Origin: Pseudactinotalea sp. HY158
Lineage (GTDB): Bacteria > Actinomycetota > Actinomycetes > Actinomycetales > Beutenbergiaceae
Direction: 5' to 3'
Assembly: GCF_009660225.1 (NCBI RefSeq)
Contig: NZ_CP045920.1
Span: 2,802,079 to 2,866,078 of the forward strand
Length of the DNA: 64,000 bases
Position numbers and translations under genes: made by a program. Shown here in pieces: positions 61,685 through 64,000 of the stretch. Positions within the stretch are counted from its first letter, which is position 1, and each line of letters begins with the position of its first letter. The notes under the pieces were generated by a model. It ran no database searches, was not told the origin of the DNA, and was given only the letters and a program-made list of their open reading frames with translations.

Positions 61685-62449
61685 ATGACCACACCACGAC
61701 CCGACGCGGCGGCCCCGGCCGTGCGCGCGAGCGGACTCACCAAGATCTACGGGCACGGGGAGGCGGCCGTGCACGCCCTCGACGGCGTGGACGTCGCCGT
61801 CGACCGCGGCCGCTTCACCGCCATCATGGGGCCCTCCGGCTCGGGCAAGTCGACCCTCATGCATCTGCTCGCGGGCCTCGACGGCGCCACGGGCGGGCGG
61901 GTGTACCTCGGCGAGACCGAACTGACCGCGCTGACCGACAAGCAGCTGACGCTGCTGCGCCGGGACCGGATCGGGTTCGTGTTCCAGTCGTTCAACCTGC
62001 TGCCGATGTTCACCGCCGCGCAGAACATCGCCCTGCCCTCGCAGCTGGCCGGCCGCCGCCTCGACCACGAGTGGTACCTCACCCTCGTGGAGACCCTCGG
62101 GCTGACCGACCGGCTCGGGCACAAGCCGCACGAGCTCTCCGGCGGGCAGCAGCAGCGCGTCGCCATCGCCCGGGCCCTCTCGACCCGGCCCGACGTCGTG
62201 TTCGCCGACGAGCCGACCGGGAACCTCGACTCCCGCTCGGGCACCGAGGTGCTCGCGTTCCTGCGGCGCTCCGTGCGCGAGCTGGGCCAGACGATCGTCA
62301 TGGTGACCCACGACCCGGCGGCCGCGGCCTATGCGGACGAGGTCGTGCTCATCGCGGACGGCCGGGTCGCCGGCACGATCTCCCACCCCACCCCGGAGTC
62401 GGTGCTCGCGGGCCTCGACGCGCTGCGTGCCCCGGAGGCGGTCGCCTGA
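61685..62449 (+). CDS. MacB/LolD-type ABC transporter ATP-binding protein
   Basis: The 254-residue ATPase has Walker A GPSGSGKST (about 50-58), Q-loop VFQSFNLLP, signature [14 protein letters not shown] and Walker [14 protein letters not shown]. The ATG comes 6 nt after TAGGCT (61673-61678). It is followed with a 1-nt overlap (TGATG) by the permease. Such units, next to a two-component system, often export or detoxify cell-wall-active peptides. Confidence 0.94.
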   Translation: MTTPRPDAAAPAVRASGLTKIYGHGEAAVHALDGVDVAVDRGRFTAIMGPSGSGKSTLMHLLAGLDGATGGRVYLGETELTALTDKQLTLLRRDRIGFVFQSFNLLPMFTAAQNIALPSQLAGRRLDHEWYLTLVETLGLTDRLGHKPHELSGGQQQRVAIARALSTRPDVVFADEPTGNLDSRSGTEVLAFLRRSVRELGQTIVMVTHDPAAAAYADEVVLIADGRVAGTISHPTPESVLAGLDALRAPEAVA

Positions 62450-64000
62450 TGTTCGCGATCACGCTCCACCACATGCGCACCGGCTGGGCCCGGCTCGCCG
62501 CGGCGGGCCTGGCGATCGTGCTCGGCACCGCGTTCGTGGCCGCGACGCTGCTCGCCGGGCAGACCATGCGCAACACCGCCTACCAGTCCTTCACGGCCGC
62601 CTACGCCGGCAGCGACCTCGTGGTCACCGGCCATCCCCTCGGCGACGAGCAGTTCGAGCGGATCGCGGCGACGGACGGCGTCGAGGCCGCCCGGCCCCGG
62701 ACCTACGTGGGCATGGAGGTGAGCGCCCGGAACCGGTCCGAATGGGTCGGCATCGAGTCCGCCGCCCCACTGCCACGGATGCGCACCGGCACGCTCGAGT
62801 CCGGCGAGTTCCCGCGCGCCGACGATCAGGTCGCGGTCTCCGCGGGGCTGGCCTCCCGGCTCGAGCTCTCCCTCGGCGACCGGCTCGACTACCTCTCCCC
62901 CGTCGACGACACACGCCACAGCGCCACGGTCGTCGGGATCACCGCGAGCGCGACGAGCTTCTTCGATGCCGGCGCCGACCTCGTGCTCCCCGCGGACCGG
63001 TTCCGGCAGGTCGTGCCCGCCGACTCCTTCGACTCGATCGCCGTCGCGCTCGACCCGGCCGCCGGCCCGGACCTCGCCGGCGTGCAGTCGGACCTCACCT
63101 CCGAGCTCGGCCCGGAGGTCCAGGTGCGCACGATGACCGAGTTCGCGCAGGACACGACCGCGGGCCTGACCGGCGACGCCGACACGTTCACCACGCTCCT
63201 GCTCGCGTTCGCCGCCGTGGCCCTCGCGGTCGCGGCGCTCGTGATCACGAACACGTTCACCGTGCTCGTGGCACAGCGCACCCGGCTGCTCGCCCTCCTG
63301 CGGGCCATCGGCGCGACCCGGTGGCAGGTGCGCCGGTCCGTGCTCACCGAGGCGGCCCTGCTCGGGGTCGGGGCCTCCGCCGTCGGGATCGGTCTGGGCA
63401 TCGGCGTGGTCGAACTCGGCGCCCGGCTCCTCAGCCCGCACCTCCCGGGCATCGACGTGGCCGCGGCCGTGGGCATCACGCCCGCGACGATCATCGCCCC
63501 GCTGCTCACCGGTCTGGCCGTGACGTTCGTCGCGTGCTGGCTCCCCGCCCGCAACGCCACCCGGGTCTCCCCCCTGGCGGCGCTGCGACCCCTCGACGGC
63601 ACGCGCACCGCGGGCAGGCTCCGCGCCGGGATCGCCCTCGCGCTCGTGCTCATCGGGGCGGTCATGCTCGTCGGCGGCGTGCTCGTGGCCACCCGGTCCG
63701 AACCGGCGACCGGGCCCGAGGTCGGGCTGCTGCTCGGGATCCCCGGCGGGTTCATCTCCGTCTTCGGGATCCTCCTCGGGGCCGTCTACGTCGTGCCGGC
63801 CGTGGTGCGCCTCCTCGGTCGCCTCGGTGGGGGCTCCGTGGCGGGCCGGATCGCCACCGAGAACGCCATCCGGAACCCGCGCCGCACGGCCACGACCACG
63901 AACGCGCTCGTCATCGGGGTGGCGCTCGTGGCGATGATGAGCACGGGCGCGGCCACGGGCCAGCGCGCACTCGAGGAGGAGCTCACGTCGAACTTCCCGG
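62449..64000 (+). CDS. FtsX/MacB-like ABC transporter permease (C-terminus outside window)
   Basis: The frame is open from the ATG overlapping the ATPase stop to the window's end; 517 residues are visible. It has an N-terminal helix (about 14-35) and an extracytoplasmic domain to about 235. FtsX helices lie at about 240-265, 290-320 and 345-370, with the cytoplasmic motif RTRLLALLRAIGATRWQVRR between the first two. A further helix at about 390-410 and then GRIATENAIRNPRRTA begin a second module, as in the 10-helix exporters of about 800 residues. With the ATPase it forms an exporter for an unknown substrate. Confidence 0.9.
   Translation, partial: MFAITLHHMRTGWARLAAAGLAIVLGTAFVAATLLAGQTMRNTAYQSFTAAYAGSDLVVTGHPLGDEQFERIAATDGVEAARPRTYVGMEVSARNRSEWVGIESAAPLPRMRTGTLESGEFPRADDQVAVSAGLASRLELSLGDRLDYLSPVDDTRHSATVVGITASATSFFDAGADLVLPADRFRQVVPADSFDSIAVALDPAAGPDLAGVQSDLTSELGPEVQVRTMTEFAQDTTAGLTGDADTFTTLLLAFAAVALAVAALVITNTFTVLVAQRTRLLALLRAIGATRWQVRRSVLTEAALLGVGASAVGIGLGIGVVELGARLLSPHLPGIDVAAAVGITPATIIAPLLTGLAVTFVACWLPARNATRVSPLAALRPLDGTRTAGRLRAGIALALVLIGAVMLVGGVLVATRSEPATGPEVGLLLGIPGGFISVFGILLGAVYVVPAVVRLLGRLGGGSVAGRIATENAIRNPRRTATTTNALVIGVALVAMMSTGAATGQRALEEELTSNFP

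Overview
The window is GC-rich, densely packed DNA from a high-GC Gram-positive actinobacterium, probably of the Micrococcales type. The evidence is GTG starts, many 1-8 nt gene overlaps, clpS-DUF2017-murI synteny, ftsE-ftsX-M23-smpB-ssrA synteny, a PEP carboxylase, and a Brevibacterium-like aromatic carotenoid cluster. The species cannot be fixed from sequence alone. Many genes carry a -10-like hexamer 6-7 nt before the start codon, which suggests frequent leaderless transcription.

Layout. 1-15 kb: a partial membrane protein; ppc; an SbcD/SbcC-like pair; a two-repeat lipoprotein next to an ECF sigma factor whose anti-sigma gene is frameshifted; an MBL-fold hydrolase, murI, DUF2017 and clpS; then pncB. 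14.5-29.3 kb: the carotenoid region. crtE-crtB-crtI and crtYc-crtYd-crtT-crtU-phr are overlapping operons. A cytochrome P450 lies between them, a MarR regulator is divergent from crtE, and then come a CPBP protease, an unusual NAD(P)-binding/TspO fusion, and a second MarR divergent from an MMPL exporter. The gene set predicts isorenieratene, possibly hydroxylated by the P450, and links pigment to DNA photorepair.

29.3-41.6 kb: housekeeping and stress genes (SF2 helicase, DUF3039, HU, acyl-CoA dehydrogenase, a 39-aa Cys-rich protein, Dps, ABC transporters, LLM oxidoreductase, lipase maturation factor, DoxX) and a 61-bp tandem repeat. 41.7-48.3 kb: an accessory region with an HTH/nucleotidyltransferase pair resembling AbiE, a VapBC-like pair, the intact tmRNA gene, an endonuclease III, a canonical AbiEi/AbiEii pair, and an 88% identical fragment of the tmRNA 3' end abutting smpB. 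The last looks like the scar of an integration or duplication at ssrA. 48.2-57.4 kb: smpB, an M23 peptidase, ftsX, ftsE, prfB, an aldehyde dehydrogenase, an MFS exporter with paired palindromes upstream, an MNT antitoxin with a truncated HEPN partner, and an HhH-GPD protein.

57.5-64 kb: an HMCES/YedK protein with a repeat-encoded insertion, then an IS982-type element inserted exactly between its stop codon and the promoter of a histidine kinase/response regulator pair. A MacB-type ABC ATPase follows, with an FtsX-like permease that runs off the window.

Starts, motifs and repeats were read directly from the sequence. Family names rest on recognised motifs and synteny; no database search was possible.
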